A DNA stretch of 64,000 nucleotides from Metabacillus schmidteae (GTDB lineage: Bacteria > Bacillota > Bacilli > Bacillales > Bacillaceae): the NCBI RefSeq assembly GCF_903166545.1, contig NZ_CAESCH010000001.1:3600001-3664000 (forward strand), given 5' to 3'. The first letter of the stretch is position 1; the number at the start of each line of letters is the position of its first letter. A model generated the notes under the pieces. It saw only the letters and a program-made list of their open reading frames with translations, had not been told where the DNA came from and searched no databases. The translations under genes were made by a program, and so were the position numbers. Of this stretch, positions 20,658 to 30,725 are shown piece by piece.

Positions 20658-21536
20658 TTATTTGAGCTCATATCTCACAAATGCAATCTGTTTACTATCA
20701 GGAGACCAAGAATTCACATTGATTGTACCTTGTCCCCCGAACAGCTTTAGAAGTAGACGGGATTTAACGCCGGAGCTTGACATGATTCGTAACTCAACCT
20801 CCTTATTAGCTGGATGATCTCCCGGTTCAACCTCCCCTTTACGATATGCAAGATACACTACTTTTTCGCCATTCGGAGATACATGAGGAAACCAGTTATT
20901 GCTCTCTTCAAATGTCATTTGCGTCTGTTCACTGCCATCAGCATTCATACGCCAAACTTGCATTAATCCAGAACGTGTTGAATTAAACCAAATATACTTA
21001 CCGTCAGGAGAATATTCTGGACCATCATCAAGTCCCGGGAGGTTAGTTAACTGTTTTTCAACCCCGCCGCTTGTCGGGATTGTATAGATATCATACTGTC
21101 CGTTCCGTTCAGCACAGTAAGCTAATGTATGACCATCAGGTGACCAACCGTGCAAGTACGAGGGTGCCATCGGTGTAACAAGAGTCGGATTACCACCCTT
21201 CATCGGGAAAATATAAATGCGCGATTGACGATCTTCAAAAGTATGATGACTTACTGCAATGTGAGATTCGTCTGGAGCCAAGACATGATCATTATTACAA
21301 AAAGTAGCGAACCCCGAATCAATTACATTAATTTTGAGTGTATTCATGTCAATGGAGTAGATATACCCTCCACTGTTATATATAAGCCTGCCATCGCGAG
21401 TCCAATTTGGTGCTTCGATAACCTGATTAAAGGTTGCTAACGTTCTTTTTTCACCCGTTTCTACATTTAAGATTTCAAGATAACTTTTTGTGTTTTCCCG
21501 TACCGGAAAATCATAGGGTTCTTTTAATGTATTCAT
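20658..21536 (-). CDS. TolB-like beta-propeller protein
   Basis: 292 residues made of repeated WD40-like PD40 blades, seen as [43 protein letters not shown] and [11 protein letters not shown]. There is no signal peptide, so it is cytoplasmic, unlike true TolB. Such stand-alone propellers in Firmicutes often sit near sugar or oligogalacturonide genes, but no enzyme motif is visible. AAAGGAG precedes the ATG. It has its own transcription unit upstream of the sugar cluster and on the same strand. Confidence 0.85.
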   Translation of the reverse strand: MNTLKEPYDFPVRENTKSYLEILNVETGEKRTLATFNQVIEAPNWTRDGRLIYNSGGYIYSIDMNTLKINVIDSGFATFCNNDHVLAPDESHIAVSHHTFEDRQSRIYIFPMKGGNPTLVTPMAPSYLHGWSPDGHTLAYCAERNGQYDIYTIPTSGGVEKQLTNLPGLDDGPEYSPDGKYIWFNSTRSGLMQVWRMNADGSEQTQMTFEESNNWFPHVSPNGEKVVYLAYRKGEVEPGDHPANKEVELRIMSSSGVKSRLLLKLFGGQGTINVNSWSPDSKQIAFVRYELK

Positions 21537-22171
21537 GTGTTATACTCCTTTGTTTTCATTCTTTTAAGGTGACATATGTGACTTGTTGAAATTTAAGCCT
21601 CATTGCTCTAGGTGTTTTAAACGCTTTCTTTTTTACAGATAATCATCGATCTCTATCTATTTCGCAAAATTCTTCCTTAGTTATTATACTTATCTCTTAG
21701 AACATTATAATCTTATATTTCAGTATTTTTAAGCAAAAACTTAATATTCTACGAACAATGAACCTTTTAGATTAGTGAAATAAACATTATATAGTAAGTA
21801 ACGTTACGGTAAGTATCTTTAAAAAAATTCAGTACTATAAATATTTCCCCTGGTTTATTAAAATAAATTTAGGTAATGAATAATACTTTAATGTGGCATC
21901 AGGTATTTTTAAACAATGGAGGGATCTAACTCAGTCATTTGAATAACCATATGTGCGGAACCAGTGAAAATGCCTTATTTTTCACATTGGATAATAAGCA
22001 TAATTGAATGAACAGGTTATTACTTTAGGTGAGTATTGTTTCAGACTATGGTTGATGACGGTGATGAAGGAATGTCTCTTTCAAAGTGAGTAAGTTTTTA
22101 TTTATGAATTCATGTCATCCATGAAACTGACCTTCAATCGAGTACTTTATAAAAAAAAGGAGAGTATAGTA
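21537..22171. other. Long intergenic region between divergent TolB-like and AKR genes
   Basis: 635 bases without a supported gene. It contains the promoters of two divergent units. AT content is high and no riboswitch, repeat or operator was recognised. Confidence 0.45.
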
Positions 22172-23089
22172 ATGAAAACAATTAAACTTGGAAACAGCAA
22201 ATTAGAATTACCTGCCATTTCTGTCGGGTGTATGCGCATCAATTCACTTGAAAAAAACGAAGCAGAGAACTTTGTTCAAACAGCATTAGAATTAGGTGCT
22301 AACTTCTTCGACCATGCTGATATTTATGGTGGTGGAGAGTGTGAAGAGATTTTTGCAGATGCGATTCATATGAATGATGATGTTCGTGAGAAAATCTTTC
22401 TGCAATCGAAGTGTGGTATTCGAAAAGGAATGTTCGATTTTTCAAAAGAACATATATTAGAATCTGTTGACGGTATTCTAAAACGATTAAATACTGATTA
22501 CCTAGATGTTCTTCTTCTTCACCGTCCAGATACATTAGTTGAGCCAGAAGAAGTGGCGGAGGCCTTTGATACGCTTGAAAGTTCAGGTAAAGTACGTAAT
22601 TTCGGAGTTTCCAACCAAAACCCGATGCAAATTGAGCTTCTAAAAAAATCAGTTAAACAACCGATAGTGGCAAACCAGCTGCAATTAAGTATTACTAACG
22701 CAAACATGATCTCAAATGGCTTTAATGTGAACATGGAAAATGATTCTGCTATTAATAGAGATGGCAGCATTTTAGATTACTGCAGACTAAACGATATCAC
22801 GATACAGCCTTGGTCTCCTTTTCAATATGGTTTCTTTGAAGGCGTATTCCTTGGAAATGATAAATTTCCGGAACTTAATGAAAAGATTAATCAAATCGCT
22901 AACAAATATGAAGTTAGCAATACGACGATTGCAATTGCATGGCTATTGCGCCATCCAGCAAATATGCAACCAGTTATCGGCACGATGAATGTAAACAGGT
23001 TAAAGGATTGCTGTAAGGCAAGTGATATTCATCTTTCGCGTGAGGAATGGTATGAAATCTTTCGTGCAGCAGGTAATGTTCTGCCTTAA
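22172..23089 (+). CDS. Aldo/keto reductase
   Basis: NADPH-dependent oxidoreductase of 305 residues with the AKR (TIM barrel) pattern: FFDHADIYGGGECEE holds catalytic Asp and Tyr, QSKCGIRKGM holds the catalytic Lys, LLLHRPDTLV the His, and RNFGVSNQ and QPWSPFQYGF the cofactor region. The ATG at 22172 has AAAAGGAGAG upstream and is preferred to an in-frame ATG 20 codons earlier. It resembles B. subtilis YcsN-type reductases. Substrate unknown. A decayed partial copy lies at 24292-24412. Confidence 0.92.
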   Translation: MKTIKLGNSKLELPAISVGCMRINSLEKNEAENFVQTALELGANFFDHADIYGGGECEEIFADAIHMNDDVREKIFLQSKCGIRKGMFDFSKEHILESVDGILKRLNTDYLDVLLLHRPDTLVEPEEVAEAFDTLESSGKVRNFGVSNQNPMQIELLKKSVKQPIVANQLQLSITNANMISNGFNVNMENDSAINRDGSILDYCRLNDITIQPWSPFQYGFFEGVFLGNDKFPELNEKINQIANKYEVSNTTIAIAWLLRHPANMQPVIGTMNVNRLKDCCKASDIHLSREEWYEIFRAAGNVLP

Positions 23090-23130
23090 TCATCTACCTA
23101 TTCGACCTTTACATATGAATACCTAGACAA

Positions 23131-23178
23131 AACAAAGCACCCTTAATTCTTCACTATGAGGGTGCTTTGTTTTTTCAA
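23131..23178. terminator. Bidirectional terminator between AKR and UlaG-like genes
   Basis: AACAAAGCACCCT pairs with AGGGTGCTTTGTT around an unpaired loop, flanked by A- and T-runs. It serves the two convergent genes. Confidence 0.85.
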
Positions 23179-23213
23179 ACTTATCATCTCTTCCTTACCT
23201 TATCAATAATCAA

Positions 23214-24062
23214 TTATTTATGGTAAATAAACCTTTCACCTGGAACCATCATATGAAATTTTTGGTAAGGATAGTGATGAAATAAGTAATCAACAAAATA
23301 GGCAGGATTTTCTCGGTTATTCGGGAACATATCATAATGAATCGGTACAATGAGGTCGATCCCAACCATAGCGGAAAAGTCCACTGCTTCTCTGAAACTC
23401 ATGTTTCCGATTATTCCCCTTGATGTGCGGAAATAGTCTGACCCATTTATTGGTAAGAATGCAACATGAGGTTTTATATTTTTTACTTTTTCAATCAGTT
23501 CAGATGTAACGATTGTATCCCCGCTGTGATAGATTCGAATTCCATTAACTTCTATTAAATAACCTAAAAAAACATGATTTTTTAAAGAATCAGTTTCATA
23601 ATTTGTATGCGCCGCAGCAATGGGTGTGATCTTAAATCCTTTCATCATGAACGAATCTCCATCTTTGGTTGGATGTATAGATTTAGCTTCCAGTTGTTCT
23701 TGTACTAACGTGACTAGCGGTGCCGGGATCCCAAAGCTAGATTCAGAGACTCTAGCAATCTCTTTTAAACTGGGAACATCCAAATGATCGTCGTGGCCGT
23801 GTGTAACTAATACCCCGTCTACCTCTTGGAGCATTGCCGGGTCAATAACCGGTGGAAACGCTCTCTTAAATTCAGTCTCTGGGTTTTTCACTTCAATACT
23901 ACAGGTTAAATAAGGATCAATACAAAGCAATCCATCCTCTTCTTTTCCTTTTATGAGAATTCCCGCTTGCCCTAAATTCCAAAAAGCAATAGACTCTCCA
24001 TAAATTTTTGTCTGCCTGATCTCATAAGCTAATTCTTCACCACTTTTATAAAGCTCCATCAT
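23214..24062 (-). CDS. MBL-fold metallohydrolase (UlaG-like)
   Basis: 282-residue metallo-beta-lactamase-fold hydrolase. The metal motif THGHDDHLD is followed by IYHSGDTI and a C-terminal PIHYDMF, giving the His/Asp ligand set of the UlaG (ascorbate-6-phosphate lactonase-like) group. I start at the ATG at 24062 with AAGGTGG upstream; a GTG six codons earlier precedes that site. The presence of a dead AKR fragment just upstream suggests local duplication and rearrangement here. Substrate unknown. Confidence 0.9.
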   Translation of the reverse strand: MMELYKSGEELAYEIRQTKIYGESIAFWNLGQAGILIKGKEEDGLLCIDPYLTCSIEVKNPETEFKRAFPPVIDPAMLQEVDGVLVTHGHDDHLDVPSLKEIARVSESSFGIPAPLVTLVQEQLEAKSIHPTKDGDSFMMKGFKITPIAAAHTNYETDSLKNHVFLGYLIEVNGIRIYHSGDTIVTSELIEKVKNIKPHVAFLPINGSDYFRTSRGIIGNMSFREAVDFSAMVGIDLIVPIHYDMFPNNRENPAYFVDYLFHHYPYQKFHMMVPGERFIYHK

Positions 24063-24291
24063 AAGTTCCACCTTTTTCACTAATTTTGGTTCTAAATATA
24101 TAAAAGCTATTCTTAATTATTACTTTAAGCTCTTTTCTCTAAATCAAAATTATTCGACATGGCGTCCCGTATATCCTGTTGGTTTCTTATAAAAGCTAAA
24201 TCTCATTTTCAATTGTGTTAATTGATATTTTACATAAAAAAATTAAATGGTTCTTTGAAGTACCATATTTATATTTCTTCCTTGTTCGGAA

Positions 24292-24412
24292 TCATTATGG
24301 ATTCTTTGAAGGTGTATTCCTTGGAAACGGCAAATTTCCGGAACTATATGAAAAGATTAATGAAATCGCCAACAAATATGAAGTTAGTAAAGCAGGTAAT
24401 GTTCTGCCTTAA
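24292..24412 (+). pseudogene. Decayed partial copy of the aldo/keto reductase gene
   Basis: The segment encodes YGFFEGVFLGNGKFPEL, then EKINEIANKYEVS, then AGNVLP and a stop. This matches residues near 218-250 and the last six residues of the intact reductase at 22172-23089, with the block between them deleted. The deletion joins GAAGTTAG to AGCAGGTAATGTTCTGCC. No start or N-terminal part is present. It is a relic of a second reductase copy. Confidence 0.87.
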
Positions 24413-24468
24413 ATATCGTTCTATTAAGTCTTAAAAAAACTGAATCTTTATATATGTATAAAAAAAAA

Positions 24469-24494
24469 GCCTTTCCCTTGAAATGGGGAAAAGC
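24469..24494 (-). terminator. Putative terminator after the GNAT gene
   Basis: GCCTTTCCC and GGGGAAAAGC form an imperfect stem, with a T-rich tract following on the minus strand. It lies about 130 bases beyond the GNAT stop. Confidence 0.55.
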
Positions 24495-24625
24495 AACGTT
24501 TTAAAGGAGTTGTTGTTGTGCTCTTTCATTATATAACATACACAAGAAATACTCACCGCTGAAAATTCTGGAAATACGCTTGCAGTCATAAATGATGATT
24601 TAAATAAAAATAGACAGCTTATGAT

Positions 24626-25171
24626 CTATTCATTTTTACTGAAAAAATAAGCCATAAAAATTTCGTCATCATACAAACCATTAATTTTCACTTGCTCCTT
24701 CTGAACACCTTCTTGTATAAAACCGTATCGTTCATACAATTTATGGGCCAATCCATTTGAAGCAAATACTGTTAAACATAACTTATGTAATTGATGAATC
24801 CTGCACCATTTCATTGTATAATTCATGAGTTCGGAGCCTATACCATTCCCTTGAGCTGACTGGACTAACCATGTTCTAAATAACCCGGTATGTCGTTTCA
24901 TTTCAAGTTCTCCTCTAATTACACGGGCAATGCCTACTATTTCATCATTTAGGACTGCAGCAACATACATATTATCTAATTGAATCATATTTTCAATAAA
25001 TCTCTGCTCTTCTGCTAAACTGCGTGCAGATTCTTTCTGAATGTAAGCGCCAGATTTAATAATTTGAGCAACAGCATGAATGATCTGTTCTGCATCTTCT
25101 ATTTGAACAGGTCTAAGCATTACCTTTTCTCCATTTTTTGCAGTAAATTCTTTGATCATATCCCCTGTCAT
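24626..25171 (-). CDS. GNAT-family N-acetyltransferase
   Basis: Acetyl-CoA-dependent acetyltransferase of 181 residues. The acetyl-CoA loop is seen in LVQSAQGNGIGSELM (a Q-x-x-G-x-G/A type), and the C-terminal LYERYGFIQEG is the usual motif B. The acceptor (amine, antibiotic or peptide) cannot be read. AAAGGAGAG precedes the ATG. Confidence 0.9.
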   Translation of the reverse strand: MTGDMIKEFTAKNGEKVMLRPVQIEDAEQIIHAVAQIIKSGAYIQKESARSLAEEQRFIENMIQLDNMYVAAVLNDEIVGIARVIRGELEMKRHTGLFRTWLVQSAQGNGIGSELMNYTMKWCRIHQLHKLCLTVFASNGLAHKLYERYGFIQEGVQKEQVKINGLYDDEIFMAYFFSKNE

Positions 25172-25233
25172 TATATTCTCTCCTTTAAATCCAAGCAGAG
25201 GCTGAATTGTTGTATCAGCCTCATTAATTCTTT

Positions 25234-25641
25234 CTAAGCAACACGAATTGCTTTACCGAAAGGAACCTTTGGAACAAATTCATCGGGAACTAACCAAAAT
25301 ACTTCACAATTCACTTTTAATTCTTCATAAAAATAGCCCGTTACATCCGTAATATAAAATAGAGTATCGATCTTTTCTTGATCAGCCCATTCTAATACTT
25401 CGGTGTAAGACGACTTTCCATGAGTGTAATACGTTATTTTATCTTCTTTTATTGGCGTTATGTTTCTAATTTTAAAATCTGCTTGCACTAAAAGTGAATG
25501 AGGGGCAACCTCACCAAACAGCTTAACTATATTCTGAATGAGTAATGTATTCGTTTGTTTAGTTGATGTGTCTATCGCTAGCGCAATTTTCTTTCCGCTT
25601 CTTTCCTGTAATTTTAATAAAAGCTGCTTATGCCATTTCAT
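25234..25641 (-). CDS. VWA-like (DUF2201-type) domain protein, short
   Basis: 135-residue protein resembling the C-terminal VWA-like half of DUF2201 predicted metallopeptidases. AIDTSTKQTN stands for the MIDAS-like D-x-S/T-x-x motif, FYITDVTG for the later strand, and it ends PFGKAIRV as the family does. The N-terminal zinc-protease-like part is absent. Start at the ATG at 25641 with GAGGGGGAGA upstream, so it looks like a self-standing short gene, not a random truncation. Role unknown. Confidence 0.65.
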   Translation of the reverse strand: MKWHKQLLLKLQERSGKKIALAIDTSTKQTNTLLIQNIVKLFGEVAPHSLLVQADFKIRNITPIKEDKITYYTHGKSSYTEVLEWADQEKIDTLFYITDVTGYFYEELKVNCEVFWLVPDEFVPKVPFGKAIRVA

Positions 25642-25764
25642 TCTGAAGATCTCCCCCTCACTTTTTTTGTGAAGCACATCTATTTTTACTCAAATGAAAA
25701 GATCCTATGCCAGATAGTCACTTGTTTTCAATACCAGTAATAATACCCTTAATACGGTACTTAC

Positions 25765-25983
25765 TTAAGCATTATTTCCATTCCAGTCCTCATATTGACC
25801 GCTGCCATTACAACCAGGGCAATCAAAAATAGCATCATATGTAGGTGGTAAATAAACACTTGTAAAAGATGAAGTAAAGCCTCTGCCTCTGCAATCTGGA
25901 CATCTCCCCAAAGACTCCATATCAGTATGCACTTTTTCTACTCTTGCTTGCTTCCAATCTGCTATCCCACGTAGAAAATCCAA
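25765..25983 (-). CDS. Small DnaJ-type zinc-ribbon protein (A)
   Basis: 72-residue protein with two CxxCxGxG-like knuckles, CPDCRGRG and CPGCNGSG, as in the DnaJ cysteine-rich region, expected to bind one zinc. The charged N-terminal helix precedes them. It is paralogous to the protein encoded at 26756-26953; the two flank a SHOCT protein gene. Function unknown. Confidence 0.78.
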   Translation of the reverse strand: MDFLRGIADWKQARVEKVHTDMESLGRCPDCRGRGFTSSFTSVYLPPTYDAIFDCPGCNGSGQYEDWNGNNA

Positions 25984-26212
25984 TTCATCACCTCATTATT
26001 CCTTATTATTCCTTAATATCGATCTAATGGCTGATTTTTAAACATGTTTGTTTAAGGCATTTTTGCTTTTTTAATATTCGTTACAAAATTTTAATCGTAA
26101 AAGCGATGAAATTTAGTTAAAAATTTTGTAAAATAAAAGCAGTTTATGTTGTCTCTGCGTGGACAAATCTTTTTTATAAAATTTGTATGATGAATAGAAA
26201 AGGGGAAAAACG

Positions 26213-26659
26213 GTGGCTGAATTAGCATTTAAAGAATACACGTTTAAAAAAGGAAGTAAAACAACTGTATACATGTACCAAAATAGTATTGAAATCATTC
26301 AAAATAGATTTCTTGGTAAATTTAATAAAGGAAAATTACTCCAGTTTAAAAACATTTTGAATGTTACCTTAAAGGAACCGGGTTTTGCGTCTAATGGAAA
26401 TATCGTAATCGACTGTGGTCCAGGTGAAAATAAAAAAGAAAAACATATGTATGCAATTGAGTTTTCTAAACAAGAAAAAGAGCTCGCTTATGAATTAAAA
26501 GAAATGATTGAGATCAAAGTTGAAGAGGTAAAAAATCAAAGGGTCGATTCTGCAGTTGACAATTTTGAAAAATTAAAGAAAATAAAAGAGCTATATGATT
26601 TAGAGATTCTTTCAGAAGAAGAATACCAAGATCAAAAAGAACGGCTTCTAGAGAAATAA
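26213..26659 (+). CDS. SHOCT-domain protein
   Basis: 148 residues. The N-terminal 100 residues look like a small beta-rich PH-like domain (YTFKKGSKTTVYMYQNS), and the C-terminus is a SHOCT helix pair, KIKELYDLEILSEEEYQDQK. GTG start with AAAAGGGG upstream. SHOCT tails usually mediate oligomerisation; no enzyme motif is visible. It lies between, and divergent or convergent to, two paralogous zinc-ribbon genes. Confidence 0.8.
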   Translation: MAELAFKEYTFKKGSKTTVYMYQNSIEIIQNRFLGKFNKGKLLQFKNILNVTLKEPGFASNGNIVIDCGPGENKKEKHMYAIEFSKQEKELAYELKEMIEIKVEEVKNQRVDSAVDNFEKLKKIKELYDLEILSEEEYQDQKERLLEK

Positions 26660-26675
26660 TGTATGTGAACTAAAA

Positions 26676-26751
26676 AAGGACAGTTCCTGCAGAATCCAGG
26701 AATACATTTTACTAATGTCATTCCATAGAGATTTCGTAAGGGACTGTCCTT
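26676..26751. terminator. Terminator between SHOCT gene and zinc-ribbon gene B
   Basis: AAGGACAGT and ACTGTCCTT form a perfect 9-bp stem at the ends of a roughly 76-base segment, flanked by A-rich and T-rich runs. It serves the convergent genes. Confidence 0.65.
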
Positions 26752-26755
26752 CTCA

Positions 26756-26953
26756 TTATTTTTTATTTTTTTCCCATTCAGAAAATTTTCCTGTTCCATT
26801 ACATTTATAACATTCTATATTACTTCCGGCATAGTGTATAGGTACAATGACAACTCCATAACCACGACAATCAGGACACTTACCAAGTTTCATCATCTTT
26901 TCTTGATGAACTTTTTTTCTTTTTTCAAACCAATTGATCAGTTTTGTCTTCAT
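26756..26953 (-). CDS. Small DnaJ-type zinc-ribbon protein (B)
   Basis: 65 residues with CPDCRGYG and CYKCNGTG zinc knuckles after a basic helix. It parallels the protein at 25765-25983 in length and layout (FEKRKKVHQEKMMKLGKCPDC against WKQARVEKVHTDMESLGRC), so the two are duplicates. AGGTGAAATGAC precedes the ATG. Function unknown. Confidence 0.78.
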   Translation of the reverse strand: MKTKLINWFEKRKKVHQEKMMKLGKCPDCRGYGVVIVPIHYAGSNIECYKCNGTGKFSEWEKNKK

Positions 26954-27032
26954 GTCATTTCACCTGACCTCGTTATCGTTGTTTTTATATCGTATTCAAC
27001 GATTAAGGACAAGGTGAATAAAAACTAAAAAT

Positions 27033-27272
27033 TTAATTTAAAAAATGGATACACGCTTTTATTGCTTCCTCCTCATCTTCTCCACTAGTTAGGATAGTAA
27101 TTTGATCATCAATTCGTACTGTGGCTAATAATCCCATTAAGCTTTTGGCATCAATTTTATAATTAGGTCCGATCACATAAATGTCTGATTCAAACTTATT
27201 TGCAAGGTTTGCCAGTTGGATAAACACTTCTACAGAAATTGGTTTAGTAACTCTCAGCTCTTTTACTCTCAT
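27033..27272 (-). CDS. HPr-like protein lacking the active-site histidine
   Basis: 79-residue protein with the HPr fold pattern. KIDAKSLMGLLA aligns with the HPr Ser46 region (NLKSIMGVMS), and ITILTSGEDEEEA with the C-terminal strand and helix. At the normal GIHARPA phosphorylation loop it has KPISVEV, so His15 is absent. Crh of B. subtilis, which has Gln15 and keeps Ser46, is a precedent for a purely regulatory HPr relative. Here Ser46 appears kept. It may signal to CcpA or act elsewhere. Confidence 0.75.
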   Translation of the reverse strand: MRVKELRVTKPISVEVFIQLANLANKFESDIYVIGPNYKIDAKSLMGLLATVRIDDQITILTSGEDEEEAIKACIHFLN

Positions 27273-27366
27273 CTTATTCTCCCTATGATTACTTTTACAA
27301 AAATTCTATTGGCTTGCATCAGCCTTCATGACTAATTTTTCAAAAGTAACCTAACGAGAACAGTTT

Positions 27367-27714
27367 TTAAAAGTAACCTTCCTCATCTGCTGTAATTAAT
27401 AACCGATTTTGATCATCCGTTTGAATCACGATCTCCTTGTTTTCCGAATAATCCGGGTGAACAAATATAAGCTTTATGCAGTTTCTCATTACAACATGAT
27501 CATATAGTACCCAACCACATAACTGAGACATATTCTTCACTGTCGTTTGTATTTGTTGCTTTTCCTCATCATTTATTGCATTTTGAGTCTGGATCGGGTC
27601 TGACAGCTCTGATAAGTCTGATACTTCTACTAATTCATGTTTTTCCTCTTTCAACTGTTTCATCAATTGATATTCACTTATTGACCTAACTTTTTCATGA
27701 TCTTTCAATACCAA
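27367..27714 (-). CDS. Hypothetical protein
   Basis: 115 residues, unrecognised. A charged helical N-terminal half (EKVRSISEYQLMKQL) leads to a beta-rich C-terminus (IKLIFVHPDYSENKEIVIQ). Supported as a gene by AAAGGAGG just ahead of a TTG start. A second TTG two codons later is also possible. No membrane segment or signal. Confidence 0.65.
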   Translation of the reverse strand: MVLKDHEKVRSISEYQLMKQLKEEKHELVEVSDLSELSDPIQTQNAINDEEKQQIQTTVKNMSQLCGWVLYDHVVMRNCIKLIFVHPDYSENKEIVIQTDDQNRLLITADEEGYF

Positions 27715-27800
27715 TACGCCTCCTTTTTTAGATTTTATCAGTATTTCACAATCCCGTAGTTTTTCTACTTCAACCCTTGATTTATTTAAAAAACAAAAAA

Positions 27801-27845
27801 TGCTCTCTCAATATTCATATGTTAAAAATGAATATTGAGAAAGCA
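27801..27845 (-). terminator. Terminator or attenuator upstream of the 27367-27714 gene
   Basis: TGCTCTCTCAATATTCA pairs with TGAATATTGAGAAAGCA, a long stem whose T-run lies on the minus strand. It sits between the csp promoter and a minus-strand start, so it may block antisense transcription or attenuate the downstream gene. Confidence 0.7.
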
Positions 27846-27859
27846 CTTTACATATCTAT

Positions 27860-27888
27860 TTGCTTTTCCAGATATTATCTGTTAAGAT
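27860..27888 (+). promoter_or_regulatory. Sigma-A promoter of the cold-shock gene
   Basis: TTGCTT (27860-27865) and TAAGAT (27883-27888) are 17 bases apart. It leaves a leader of about 120 bases before the ATG, as is usual for cold-shock genes whose long leaders control stability and translation. Confidence 0.65.
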
Positions 27889-28014
27889 GAATAAGAATTA
27901 TTTTTGTTCGGTCTGTAAGGAAAAGAAGAAGTATTTAAACTTTTCGCCTTTGATATCTAATTGAACAACTATAGTATTAAATTGTGGACTAGATCCACTC
28001 AGGAGGCAATAATT

Positions 28015-28215
28015 ATGCAACAAGGTACAGTAAAATGGTTTAACGCAGATAAAGGTTTCGGTTTCATCGAAGTTGAAGGTGGAGATGATGTATTCGTACA
28101 TTTCTCAGCTATCCAAGGCGAAGGATTTAAATCTTTAGAAGAAGGTCAAAAAGTTACATTTGACACTGAGCAAGGTCAACGCGGTCTTCAAGCAACTAAC
28201 GTTAATAAAGCATAA
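28015..28215 (+). CDS. cspD: Cold-shock protein (CspD/CspB type)
   Basis: 66-residue single-strand nucleic-acid chaperone. RNP1 KGFGFIEV and RNP2 VFVHFS are intact, and the start [10 protein letters not shown] is family-typical. AGGAGG precedes the ATG. It has a long leader and its own terminator. The exact paralogue letter is a guess; B. subtilis CspD is the closest in the N-terminus I can recall. Confidence 0.93.
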   Translation: MQQGTVKWFNADKGFGFIEVEGGDDVFVHFSAIQGEGFKSLEEGQKVTFDTEQGQRGLQATNVNKA

Positions 28216-28222
28216 TTACTGA

Positions 28223-28247
28223 GGGCTCCATTAAGGAGTCCTTTTTT
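28223..28247 (+). terminator. Terminator of the cold-shock gene
   Basis: GGGCTCC and GGAGTCC form a 7-bp stem followed by TTTTTTATT, nine bases after the stop. Confidence 0.85.
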
Positions 28248-28445
28248 ATTTTATTTAAATAATGAATAAAAAATGCACAAATATCCCCATTCATTACTGA
28301 ATGGGGTGAAGGTTAAACATGTAAAAGGTACTAAATGGTTAGCTAAAGCATAACACACTACAGGCAAAATACCTAATACTATTAAAAAATAATTTAAATT
28401 TTATCTTAATCAGAATTAATTCTTGATATTGAAGATAATCTTTTA

Positions 28446-30349
<1,904 letters not shown>

Positions 30350-30456
30350 TTATTTTGTGTCCTCCTAACGATTTTTAACAATTAATCTTCTTTAACTAGG
30401 CAAACAAAAGGATAAAACCTAGCTATATTTAATAAATTAAAAATAAAAACAAAAAA

Positions 30457-30493
30457 GCGACATTGCTTCAACTAAAAGTGGAAGCAATGTCGC
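30457..30493 (-). terminator. Riboswitch-controlled terminator of xpt-pbuX
   Basis: GCGACATTGCTTC and GAAGCAATGTCGC make a perfect 13-bp stem followed on the minus strand by a T-run. It lies between the aptamer and xpt, so it is the OFF structure of the expression platform. Confidence 0.93.
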
Positions 30494-30539
30494 CATCAAT
30501 TTAAGTATTATAATCAATACTAAAAGCAACAAATAACTC

Positions 30540-30611
30540 CACTCATAGTCGAACAATTTACGGTTGCTCGGTAGAAACTTGTAGGCCATATCCCTACGAT
30601 TATATGAGTGC
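30540..30611 (-). ncRNA. Purine (guanine/xanthine-class) riboswitch aptamer
   Basis: On the minus strand the P1 strands ACTCATATAATC and GACTATGAGT, and the conserved core TATGGCCTACAAGTTTCTACC, mark the purine aptamer. The specificity base lies in GACTATG as C, as in guanine riboswitches, not U as in adenine ones. The terminator stem downstream shows transcriptional OFF control. Confidence 0.95.
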
Positions 30612-30627
30612 TATGCAATTAATAAAA

Positions 30628-30655
30628 ATTATACCAATATTTTTGTTATTTTCAA
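30628..30655 (-). promoter_or_regulatory. Sigma-A promoter of xpt-pbuX
   Basis: TTGAAA (30650-30655) and TATAAT (30628-30633) on the minus strand are 16 bases apart, just upstream of the riboswitch. Confidence 0.8.
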
Positions 30656-30725
30656 GGGTTTTTCGTTAAAAACACGAACTTTTTATTTTTTATTCAATTG
30701 AATATTCGGAAAATTTCAAACCAAC

